Below the pieces are notes generated by a model. That model did no database searches and was not told the origin of the DNA. It saw only the letters and a list, made by a program, of their open reading frames with translations. Both the position numbers and the translations under genes were made by a program. From Gammaproteobacteria bacterium (GTDB lineage: Bacteria > Pseudomonadota > Gammaproteobacteria > Eutrophobiales > Eutrophobiaceae), in NCBI GenBank assembly GCA_016844485.1, contig JAENIZ010000006.1, positions 1 to 19,357 of the forward strand: a DNA stretch of 19,357 nucleotides, written 5' to 3'. Shown here in pieces: positions 6,981-13,754 of this stretch. Numbering within the stretch: position 1 is the first letter of the stretch; every line of letters begins with the position of its first letter.

Positions 6981-7718
6981 TTATTGATTTTTTACCTTAT
7001 TCAGGTTGTTTGCATGCAGGCCACATTCTTTCATGGTGGCATCTTCCCACCACCAGCGACCTTCACGTTCATGCTGGTTCGGCAACACCGGGCGGGTACA
7101 GGGTTCGCATCCTATACTGATAAAGCCTTTATTGTGTAGTTCGTTATAGGGTACATCATTCCCCCTGATATATTGCCAGACCTGTGCTGAAGTCCAGTTG
7201 GACAGGGGGTTGAATTTGATCAGTCTGTGTTCAGCCGTGGAAAAGGCGCCATCTTTTTCTACCATGGGGACATCGGCGCGGGTCGGGCTCTGATCTTTTC
7301 TCTGACCTGTAATCCAGGCATCAAGCGCGCTGAGTTTATTTCGTAGCGGCATGACTTTGCGGATCCCGCAGCATTCCTTGTGTCCATCCTTATAGAAACT
7401 GTATAGCCCTTTCTCCCGAACAAATTTCTCCAGTGCGGCACTATCAGGTGAGAGGACATCTATTTTAATGTTGTAATGCTCTCGCACTTGTTCAATAAAG
7501 CGATAGGTCTCAGAGTGAAGCCTCCCGGTATCAAGGGAAAATACGTGGATGTTGGGATCAATTTTTACTGCCATATCGATCAAAACGACATCTTCAGCAC
7601 CACTGAATGAGATTGCAATATTGTCAAAGTTGCCCAGTGCCATCTGTAAAATGGCCTCTGGTGATTTGTGCATATACTCTTTGGCGAGTTGTTCCGGGTT
7701 AAATTCTTGTACAGTCAT
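6981..7718 (-). CDS. cysH: Fe-S type adenylylsulfate (APS/PAPS) reductase, thioredoxin-dependent
   Basis: This 245-residue cytoplasmic enzyme reduces activated sulfate (APS, or PAPS) to sulfite in assimilatory sulfate reduction. The PP-loop-like motif SFSGAEDVVL (37-46) binds the nucleotide and SLDTGRLHSETY (61-72) follows. The cysteine pairs CC (C116, C117 in KECCGIRK) and CxxC (C204, C207 in GCEPCTRPV) are the four ligands of the [4Fe-4S] cluster that marks the plant/Pseudomonas-type reductase and is absent from E. coli PAPS reductase. The catalytic cysteine is C232 in KECGLH. APS is therefore the likelier substrate. It is the first gene of a two-gene unit with the CxxC protein and faces cysB. 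An AT-rich upstream region (7719-7852) carries a 7-bp inverted repeat at 7795-7812. Confidence 0.95.
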   Translation of the reverse strand: MTVQEFNPEQLAKEYMHKSPEAILQMALGNFDNIAISFSGAEDVVLIDMAVKIDPNIHVFSLDTGRLHSETYRFIEQVREHYNIKIDVLSPDSAALEKFVREKGLYSFYKDGHKECCGIRKVMPLRNKLSALDAWITGQRKDQSPTRADVPMVEKDGAFSTAEHRLIKFNPLSNWTSAQVWQYIRGNDVPYNELHNKGFISIGCEPCTRPVLPNQHEREGRWWWEDATMKECGLHANNLNKVKNQ

Positions 7719-7794
7719 GTATTACCTTGTCGTTTATCAAAGGGTTAATTTTCAGAAGGGCAATCCTAGCAAATACTCTATATTCCAATAAATA

Positions 7795-7812
7795 ATAACT
7801 AATTATAGTTAT
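7795..7812. promoter_or_regulatory. AT-rich inverted repeat upstream of cysH
   Basis: ATAACTA and TAGTTAT form an exact 7-bp inverted repeat separated by 4 bases, about 80 bases upstream of the cysH ATG. CysB sites are AT-rich and poorly conserved, so this is a possible but unproven CysB half-site pair. The surrounding TATATTCC and TATATTAT words could also supply promoter elements. Confidence 0.3.
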
Positions 7813-7852
7813 ATTATATTTTGAAATAAATACTGCGCTGTGTACTCTATCA

Positions 7853-7930
7853 TTAATTACCAAGGCGAACATTGGCAAATAGGATGTCGGCCGCATCAAA
7901 TCCCGGTATGGATAGAATGAGATTTCTTAA
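7853..7930 (-). other. Probable displaced C-terminal end of the FHA gene (frameshift)
   Basis: Directly behind the stop of the FHA gene, a different frame on the same strand stays open for about 25 codons and ends at a TAA (7853-7855), finishing DAADILFANVRLGN. Its alternating hydrophobic pattern suits the last two beta strands of an FHA domain, which the upstream reading frame lacks. One extra T in the ATTTAA at the stop (7927-7931) would join the two frames. This may be a real frameshift mutation, a sequence error or a recoding site. Confidence 0.4.
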
Positions 7931-8817
7931 ATGGCGGTGTGCTGTTCCAGTAATGCCCCATGCACGAAGGTACCGTGTGAGGAGAGATCAGTGAGTTGCA
8001 AACTATTATCTCCCAGATTCTCGATAATCAAATGCAGTCTGGAGACATCACGCAGGGCCGAATCAATGGGCACAGTGCTGGCAGAATCCCGTCCGATGAC
8101 GTTTCGTCCTTTCTTTAATGCGTAGTGCTTGCCTGCCTGATCAATAAATTCCAACCCGTTTTTTGTGGAAAGTTTGCATCTATGTTTTGATAACATAATG
8201 TCGGCTTCTTTACCCGGCTTCAGCGTAATAGAAACAACCTCACCCTTTGGCATACGCTCGAACTCATTTTCTTTAGCATGTCCAGGTAGCGGCTCAAACA
8301 GGGTGCTTTCCAGAATCAGGGTGTCTTTAAGTTTATCAGCTGGTACATCACGATCTTCGTCCGCTTTGCCATTTTCTTTTGTATATTTCTGCTTTTCAGA
8401 GTAGAGATACTTGATAATCTCCTGCCGGGAGGACAGATATTGCATGTACTTGACCAGGGCAATACGTCTAAACGGATTATAATCGTCGCCGCACTCATTC
8501 AAAGCGGAGATAATTTCCCGCCAGTTGTGATCCGACGAGAATACCATGGGATCAATCTCTCGCATGGCCCGGCTGATACTGTTCGGATCCTCAATGGATC
8601 GGGAAAGGATTGCAACAAAGCGTTTTTCAATATCCTTGATTGTATGTGCCTCGGTTTTGAGCTGTTTGATCGAGAACTTGACCATATCAGTGAACTTTTT
8701 GGAAGGCACGGATGTCCTGCCGGTAAGGCAGAATTCAAAATCAGGTATTGAGCTGAATTTGAATAATTGTTCTCCAATGGTGAGTTCCATTGGTTTGGCA
8801 AAAAATTTATTCAACAT
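7927..8817 (-). CDS. FHA-domain protein, C-terminal strands apparently missing
   Basis: A 296-residue cytoplasmic protein of unknown role. Residues 1-200 are charged and mostly helical and match nothing I recognise; a lysine/glutamate-rich linker (135-165) follows. Residues 230-296 form a forkhead-associated domain with GR at 242-243, SRLHLII (259-265) and LTDLSSHGTFVHG (275-287). FHA domains bind phospho-threonine peptides; the conserved arginine, serine and histidine are present, but the usual NGT reads HGT. The frame stops right after the HGALLEQHTAI segment, before the last two strands every FHA fold needs, and those appear in another frame (7853-7930). The ATG at 8817 is supported by MLNKFFAKPMELTIG. 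It is probably a single-gene unit, with a CRP-type site upstream. Confidence 0.75.
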   Translation of the reverse strand: MLNKFFAKPMELTIGEQLFKFSSIPDFEFCLTGRTSVPSKKFTDMVKFSIKQLKTEAHTIKDIEKRFVAILSRSIEDPNSISRAMREIDPMVFSSDHNWREIISALNECGDDYNPFRRIALVKYMQYLSSRQEIIKYLYSEKQKYTKENGKADEDRDVPADKLKDTLILESTLFEPLPGHAKENEFERMPKGEVVSITLKPGKEADIMLSKHRCKLSTKNGLEFIDQAGKHYALKKGRNVIGRDSASTVPIDSALRDVSRLHLIIENLGDNSLQLTDLSSHGTFVHGALLEQHTAI

Positions 8818-8850
8818 GGTAGAAATATTCCCTGTATGTCATTGAATAAC

Positions 8851-8856
8851 AGTATA
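8851..8856 (-). promoter_or_regulatory. Candidate -10 element for the FHA gene
   Basis: TATACT reads on the minus strand here, about 35 bases before the ATG. No good -35 lies at 17 bases, which would fit a promoter that needs an activator such as one bound at 8888-8903, although the spacing (about -51) is not a classic CRP position. Confidence 0.3.
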
Positions 8857-8887
8857 AAACAGCGGTCGCCTCCAGCCAGTGCCAAGT

Positions 8888-8903
8888 TGTGATCATAATC
8901 ACA
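8888..8903. promoter_or_regulatory. Perfect CRP-type binding site
   Basis: TGTGA-TCATAA-TCACA is an exact match to both half-sites of the CRP/Vfr consensus (TGTGA-N6-TCACA). It lies 71 bases upstream of the FHA gene start and about 120 bases after the end of the yqgE-type gene on the same strand, so it most likely controls the FHA gene. Related regulators of the CRP/FNR family could also use it. Confidence 0.6.
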
Positions 8904-9023
8904 GATTTTATACTTAAAGAGTGAATTGTATATCAATAAATAATAAATGTGACTAAATGACGATATAAATTCTCCAAGGTATAAATTATAAATCAGGTAA
9001 AAGAGCCCTAATATCGCTATTTT

Positions 9024-9710
9024 TCATTTCATGACCCATTTTGCAGTCACGAGTTGTATAAGTTCATCCCACATTTCTTCCGGGATTTTATTGAAAATAA
9101 TCTCTGCACTGGCATGCCAGAGGTACCAATCGCCACGAATCAGTTCTGATTCAAGCTGGCCAGGAGCCCAACCGGCATAACCGGCATATAATTTCATACT
9201 CTGCTTATCCTTCTTGCCGAGAATAAGTTGATTAAAGAGTTCAGTTGTCTCGATCAGGTAAACGTCACTTAGGATATGTTTGACACCTTCTGGGACGGGA
9301 TCCGATTGAACCAGCAGACGAATACTGTTGGTAGCTATAGGACCACCAACATACAGGTACTCGAGGAATGGTGTTAATTCCACGATTTCCGGGATAAGTT
9401 GCGCCAGAGGGATCTTCGTACGCTTGTTGATTACCAGTCCAACAGTCCCGGTTTCATTAAAATCGGTAATCAGGATTACCGTTTTGTTGAAGTTAGGGTC
9501 GTTGAGATTGCGCCCGGCAATCAGGATGACACCCTTTGCCAGTTTGGGATTATGCAAAGGTTGCTTTGGTTGCGCGAGGGTGTTAGTAGTAACTAGGCCG
9601 ACAGGAGAATAATCGCCAGATCGAAGCGTACTAGATTCAGCAGTATTACCTACCTGCCAGGGAAGGAAGCCGAATAATGCTAATGTTAATATTTGTATAG
9701 AGATATCCAT
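9024..9710 (-). CDS. YqgE/AlgH family protein with N-terminal export signal
   Basis: A 228-residue protein; ordinary YqgE/AlgH proteins have about 185-190 residues and are cytoplasmic. The family domain starts at residue 60 (KGVILIAGRNLNDPNFNKTVIL) and continues with GTVGLVINKRT, YVGGPI, and AGYAGWAPGQLESELIRGDWYLW, all hallmark segments. The function of the family is unknown, although the gene was first linked to alginate regulation in Pseudomonas. The extra ~58 residues begin with a hydrophobic stretch (4-20) that looks like a signal peptide or membrane anchor, followed by a Ser/Thr/Pro-rich linker. There is no internal Met, so a shorter canonical start from ATG is not available. It follows the lipoprotein peptidase gene by 38 bases and may share its transcript. 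Confidence 0.88.
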   Translation of the reverse strand: MDISIQILTLALFGFLPWQVGNTAESSTLRSGDYSPVGLVTTNTLAQPKQPLHNPKLAKGVILIAGRNLNDPNFNKTVILITDFNETGTVGLVINKRTKIPLAQLIPEIVELTPFLEYLYVGGPIATNSIRLLVQSDPVPEGVKHILSDVYLIETTELFNQLILGKKDKQSMKLYAGYAGWAPGQLESELIRGDWYLWHASAEIIFNKIPEEMWDELIQLVTAKWVMK

Positions 9711-9748
9711 GCTAACTGAGATGTTCGATGCCTAAATGTATTATCGAT

Positions 9749-10831
9749 CTAACATTCAAATTGTGTCTGGCCTGTTATAAGAATATGCCTGCGTGTCGCC
9801 GCAGTGCAATGACCAAGTTGCCCTGCCAGCGTATAAAACGCATCAAGGTCATTGTTTACCTTTGTTAATAAATTCCTAAAGCCGGGAAGATAATCACGGT
9901 AGATAGCCACAGCCATGAGTTTTGCATTGTTTAAACCATTGTTAAACCAGGCATCATAGGCATCATAATCCCCCCAGTCAGCCCGTATATGTCCATAATC
10001 CTTCTTCATTTGACCCAATAACATGGCTTTTTTTGTTCGTTTAGCCGCATCCTGTTCACTTGATTTATAAAGAATATCAAGCCGGTCACGGTAAGTTAGA
10101 ACAAGATCGACAAATGCATTTTCCCGCGACTGTTTAAATTTAAATTTTTCCAGGGATGATGGTTTCCCGAACTTATCTAACCAGCGTTGAACACCGATCA
10201 GGGCCACTGTATCCGCAAATGCCTCATTAAACTCGGTGTCATCTTTAATATAAATTTTCTGATGCGCCAGTTCATGATAAATGACCTTTGCCAGATGTGC
10301 CTCATCCCAGCGTAACATGGTATTTAGAACAGGATCATCGAACCAGCCGAGGGTTGAATATGCAGCGACCCCGCCGACGAATACGTCATATCCTTGTCTT
10401 TCAAGCTCCTGTGCATACTCGCGAGCGGCATCTTCGGAAAAATACCCGCGATATTGAAGACAGCCCGCAATCAGAAAGCACCATTGTAAAGGTTTGAGCG
10501 AGAGGTCCGGCGTAGCAAAGACATTCCAGACAACGTAATCTCTTTCTAAATCAGCATAATCACGATAACTATCATTATCCGGCAAACCGAGTTCAGCACT
10601 CGCGAAGTTTCTTATCTGGCGTACCCTGGATAATTGTATAGAAATAGATTCAGGTAATTCATCGCGGGCCAATAATGCGTCGATGGATTCGCGCTTTTGC
10701 AGTATTTCAAGCTGACCGTGAATTGATTGAGCATAATAGCTCAGCGATGTGCAAGCTGCCGTGTTAATAACCAGGAAACTTACCAGCAACAAGCTTGTAT
10801 AACGACGCAAATTTATAATTATAGTGTCCAT
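9749..10831 (-). CDS. Lipoprotein zinc metallopeptidase (predicted aminopeptidase family)
   Basis: A 360-residue protein of the 'predicted aminopeptidase' family (Pfam Aminopep, formerly DUF2265). The signal peptide (about 1-26) ends in a lipobox, NTAAC, with C27 as the lipidated residue, so it should be anchored in the envelope. The hallmark GGVAAYSTLGWFDDP (153-167) precedes the zinc motif HELAH (186-190) and the downstream glutamate in EFNEAFAD (E203 is the likely third ligand). The N-terminal half contains the family's conserved QLSRVRQIRNFASAELGLPDNDSY segment. The physiological substrate is unknown. It is divergent from sseA, with 102 bp between, and is followed by the exported YqgE-type gene. 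Confidence 0.88.
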   Translation of the reverse strand: MDTIIINLRRYTSLLLVSFLVINTAACTSLSYYAQSIHGQLEILQKRESIDALLARDELPESISIQLSRVRQIRNFASAELGLPDNDSYRDYADLERDYVVWNVFATPDLSLKPLQWCFLIAGCLQYRGYFSEDAAREYAQELERQGYDVFVGGVAAYSTLGWFDDPVLNTMLRWDEAHLAKVIYHELAHQKIYIKDDTEFNEAFADTVALIGVQRWLDKFGKPSSLEKFKFKQSRENAFVDLVLTYRDRLDILYKSSEQDAAKRTKKAMLLGQMKKDYGHIRADWGDYDAYDAWFNNGLNNAKLMAVAIYRDYLPGFRNLLTKVNNDLDAFYTLAGQLGHCTAATRRHILITGQTQFEC

Positions 10832-10853
10832 TAATTTAAAAAACTGGTTATAA

Positions 10854-10934
10854 AAAGGAGGGTTTTACATTTTATTTATTATGGTTGATATTAATGACAC
10901 ATTTTTTATGTTTGACGATATACGACTTATTTAA
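10854..10934 (+). other. Leader with strong Shine-Dalgarno and 17-codon uORF before sseA
   Basis: AAAGGAGGG (10854-10862) is the strongest ribosome-binding sequence in the neighbourhood, yet no start codon lies at normal distance. An ATG at 10881 opens a 17-codon frame that ends in TAA overlapping the sseA ATG (TAATG, 10932-10936), an arrangement that allows translational coupling. The 18-base gap from the Shine-Dalgarno is longer than ideal, so its translation is uncertain. Confidence 0.3.
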
Positions 10935-11761
10935 TGTATAAGACATTAATCAATTGTCAGGTCTTGTGTAAACATCTAAACGATCATGGTTGGGTAATTG
11001 TCGATTGCCGTTATGATCTTTCTGATAAGGAGATGGGCAGGAATGCCTATAGGCAATCTCATATTCCTGGCGCTGTCTTTGCTGATTTACATGATGACCT
11101 GAGTGGTCCGCCAGTCACTGATTGTGGACGTCATCCATTACCTGCACCCCAAGCAATGCAGGCCTTATTTATACGTTTGGGTATCTCTCAGGATATCCAG
11201 GTGGTGGTCTATGATAATGCGGGAGGCTCCTTTGCCGCGAGATTATGGTGGATGTTGCGGTTTATGGGACATGAAGCTGTCGCCGTGTTGGATGGTGGCT
11301 GGCCAGTGTGGCAACAGAGAGGATTGCCAACGGCGTCAGGTGAGGAAATAAACGGACCGGGAAATTTCCACGGTCAATCCAGAAGGGAATGGTTGGTCAC
11401 CGTCGATAAAGTGACTGCTGCTGTACTACTGGTTGATTCACGTGATCCTGTCCGTTATCGGGGCGAAGCAGAACCGGTGGACAAGGTGGCAGGCCATATC
11501 CCGGGGGCCATCAATCATTTCTGGAAGGATAATCTGGATAGCAACGGCTTGTTTAAGGAACCTGATATGCTACGCAAGGAATTCCTTGATTTCCTGGGTG
11601 ATACAACGGCAGGGGACGCCGTATTTTATTGTGGCTCAGGTGTTACCGCCTGTCACAATCTGTTAGCTGCAGCCCATGCTGGTCTGCCCGCACCACAGCT
11701 TTATGCAGGCTCGTGGAGTGAATGGTGTTCAGATGCCAATCGTCCTGTTGCCACTGGTTAG
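10934..11761 (+). CDS. sseA: 3-mercaptopyruvate / thiosulfate sulfurtransferase (tandem rhodanese)
   Basis: This 275-residue protein has two rhodanese domains. The N-terminal, inactive one covers about 8-130 (VIVDCRYDLSD..., SHIPGAVFADLHDDLSG, VLDGGWPVW) and the C-terminal, catalytic one about 155-270 (LLVDSRDPVRYRG, GHIPGAINHFW). The active-site loop is CGSGVTAC with C233 as the sulfur carrier. CGSGVT is typical of 3-mercaptopyruvate sulfurtransferases; thiosulfate-specific enzymes usually have CRKGVT. The reaction moves sulfur from 3-mercaptopyruvate to cyanide or a thiol acceptor. No signal peptide, so cytoplasmic. The ATG at 10934 is the first possible start in frame because a stop lies at 10913. 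It is a probable single-gene unit ending in a hairpin 3 bases after the stop. Confidence 0.92.
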   Translation: MYKTLINCQVLCKHLNDHGWVIVDCRYDLSDKEMGRNAYRQSHIPGAVFADLHDDLSGPPVTDCGRHPLPAPQAMQALFIRLGISQDIQVVVYDNAGGSFAARLWWMLRFMGHEAVAVLDGGWPVWQQRGLPTASGEEINGPGNFHGQSRREWLVTVDKVTAAVLLVDSRDPVRYRGEAEPVDKVAGHIPGAINHFWKDNLDSNGLFKEPDMLRKEFLDFLGDTTAGDAVFYCGSGVTACHNLLAAAHAGLPAPQLYAGSWSEWCSDANRPVATG

Positions 11762-11764
11762 GGA

Positions 11765-11795
11765 TAATAGTTAACTTCAGGCCGGTTAACTATTA
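11765..11795. terminator. Hairpin after sseA, possible weak terminator
   Basis: TAATAGTTAAC (11765-11775) pairs exactly over 11 bp with GTTAACTATTA (11785-11795) around a 9-base loop. It starts 3 bases after the sseA stop. The stem is AT-rich and no T run follows, so it may protect the 3' end or terminate weakly rather than act as a classic terminator. Confidence 0.45.
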
Positions 11796-11859
11796 ATCAA
11801 TACAGATACGCACAAAAACGTGTTATCTTATAAAGAGTTATCATTAACAACATAAAAAA

Positions 11860-13641
11860 ATGATTCATCGGCCTATATATTTTCTCTATCTGGCATTGTA
11901 TCTTGCGTCGGCGTCGTTGCAGGCCCAGGAAGAGGTCACAAATGAGGTTCCCGATCCGGCATTAGAGGCAGTCCAGGCATTAGGTATTGAGGGCGCAAAC
12001 GAGCCGGCAGCGGGAACTGATATTGCTCCGGAACAGGCCGCACCCGAAGAAATAATTGAATCTCCCCCCGCTGTAGAGACCGATGCGATTACCGCAGAAT
12101 CCCCCGTCCAAAAAGATGTAGTACTGGTGCTGGATAATTCCGGCAGCATGAAAAAGAATGACCCGCAGTTTATAGCCAAGCAGGCGGTGGTTGAATTCAT
12201 CGGTGGTTTGGATGAAGCCACACGGGTAGCGGTGATTATTTTTGATCAAACTGTGCGTTTGGCAGTTCCCATGACTCAGATGAGCGATGCAACGCGGACG
12301 ACTATTCTGCAAAGTCTTGATCAGATCAATTACAAGGGCCTCTTTACCGATAGCCCCGCCGCGATTGAACGGGCCATCTACGAACTCAAGACGAATGGCA
12401 GGGAAGATGCGCAAAAAATTATCGTTTTCATGACGGATGGCATCGTCGATACCGGTAATGCGGATCAGGATCTGGAAAAGGCAAAATGGCTCAAGGATGA
12501 ACTGGCCGCGGATGCAGCGGAATCTGCCATCCGGATTTTCGGTATTGCCTATACTGAAAATGCGGATTTTCACTTAATCCAGTCCATTGCACAGGACACG
12601 AACGGTGAATATTACCGGGTACTGCAGGCCGAAGAACTGAAAAATGTCTTTGCGCAAGTTTATACATTGATCAATAAGCGTCCTGAACCCGAAGTTATTG
12701 CCCCGGAACCGGTTCAACCCCCGCCACAGCCAGTGGAAGTTGCCCCGCCACAACCCGTCATTATTGAAGTGCCGGTACAGACGCAAGCCATGGATGAGGA
12801 AGAACGGCTGCGCTCAATGATGATCCTCGTCGCCCTGGCCGTTCTGATTATTGCCGTGATTATTATGGTGATGATGCTTATTCGTGGCAGCCGTAAAAAG
12901 GCAGGCGATGAAGAATATGCACAGGAGGCCTATTTGAATGATACCAATGGTTACACAAAACAGGCTGCATACAAGCTTGGCAATATACCAACCATGCTGG
13001 GCCGCGTAGCGGGCAAGGATACTGAACATTTAAATTATATCGTGATCCCGGAAACAACTATTGGCCGCCGGCACGCATTGATTGAATACAAGGATTTTGC
13101 ATACTGGATCGTGGACCAAGGCAGTATCAATGGCACATTTGTTAACGATCAACTGATAAGCAGTGAAGTTCGCTTGAAACATGGCGACAGGATCAGGTTA
13201 CATAAACTGGAATTCGAATTTATCATGCCGGAGATGGTTGATGCCGGTATGACGGTAATCTCAAAAACGGTATTTGGTGGTCAAACCAAGGGCACTCCTG
13301 ACGAGCAAACAATTGCACGCAGCACCGGTGGGGCTGCACAATCTGCAATGGATGAAACGGATCTGCCTGAACCGGACTTTAATCTCGATACAGATATTCC
13401 CTCGGCACTGGGGCCAGATTCTGATGAAGAAGATACTGTTATCAAGGGATCACCGGCACCAGAACCTGATGATGATGGTGGTGGTGATGAAACTATCATG
13501 CTGGATGATGACGGTAATGAAACGCAAACACCCCAGAGTGATGACGCGACTATCCGCCCGGACGAGAGTCTTGATGATATTACGGTTGATAATTTCATGG
13601 ATATTGACGATGAATCAGAAAAAGGCCACGGGAAGAAATAA
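11860..13641 (+). CDS. VWA - transmembrane - FHA membrane protein
   Basis: A 593-residue protein with an unusual order of domains. A signal peptide (1-22) is followed by an acidic Ala/Glu/Pro-rich linker and a von Willebrand A domain (about 85-272) with a full MIDAS: DNSGS (92-96), T163 and D193 in MTDG. A Pro-rich spacer (275-307) leads to one membrane helix (about 320-341), then a basic stop-transfer stretch (RGSRKK). An FHA domain follows (about 374-455) with GR at 381-382, IGRRHALI (401-408) and GSINGTFVN (421-429), complete unlike the one at 7927. The acidic tail (460-593) holds seven T-[IV] motifs. Predicted topology is VWA in the periplasm and FHA plus tail in the cytoplasm, a way to link an outside ligand to phospho-threonine reading inside. 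Role unknown. Confidence 0.88.
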   Translation: MIHRPIYFLYLALYLASASLQAQEEVTNEVPDPALEAVQALGIEGANEPAAGTDIAPEQAAPEEIIESPPAVETDAITAESPVQKDVVLVLDNSGSMKKNDPQFIAKQAVVEFIGGLDEATRVAVIIFDQTVRLAVPMTQMSDATRTTILQSLDQINYKGLFTDSPAAIERAIYELKTNGREDAQKIIVFMTDGIVDTGNADQDLEKAKWLKDELAADAAESAIRIFGIAYTENADFHLIQSIAQDTNGEYYRVLQAEELKNVFAQVYTLINKRPEPEVIAPEPVQPPPQPVEVAPPQPVIIEVPVQTQAMDEEERLRSMMILVALAVLIIAVIIMVMMLIRGSRKKAGDEEYAQEAYLNDTNGYTKQAAYKLGNIPTMLGRVAGKDTEHLNYIVIPETTIGRRHALIEYKDFAYWIVDQGSINGTFVNDQLISSEVRLKHGDRIRLHKLEFEFIMPEMVDAGMTVISKTVFGGQTKGTPDEQTIARSTGGAAQSAMDETDLPEPDFNLDTDIPSALGPDSDEEDTVIKGSPAPEPDDDGGGDETIMLDDDGNETQTPQSDDATIRPDESLDDITVDNFMDIDDESEKGHGKK

Positions 13642-13754
13642 GCTACCTGTTTTGATTCATGATTTATACATTCCGGTTGCAACCTGTTAATTGAATTAGC
13701 CTTCCAGATATATTTTTCCGATTATCTTTGCGGGTTTCATACACGGGATTATCC

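Noticed and set aside
11980..12573. A 197-residue minus-strand open frame opposite the VWA domain
   Set aside because: It is a shadow of the well-supported VWA-FHA gene and its product has no domain-like pattern.
13281..13682. Serine-rich minus-strand frame opposite the acidic tail of the VWA-FHA gene
   Set aside because: The Ser-rich composition is the mirror of GAT/GAA acidic codons on the other strand.
13728..13754. TTG start giving birA nine extra residues
   Set aside because: The ATG at 13755 fits the usual start of the BirA winged helix; the extra residues add nothing conserved.
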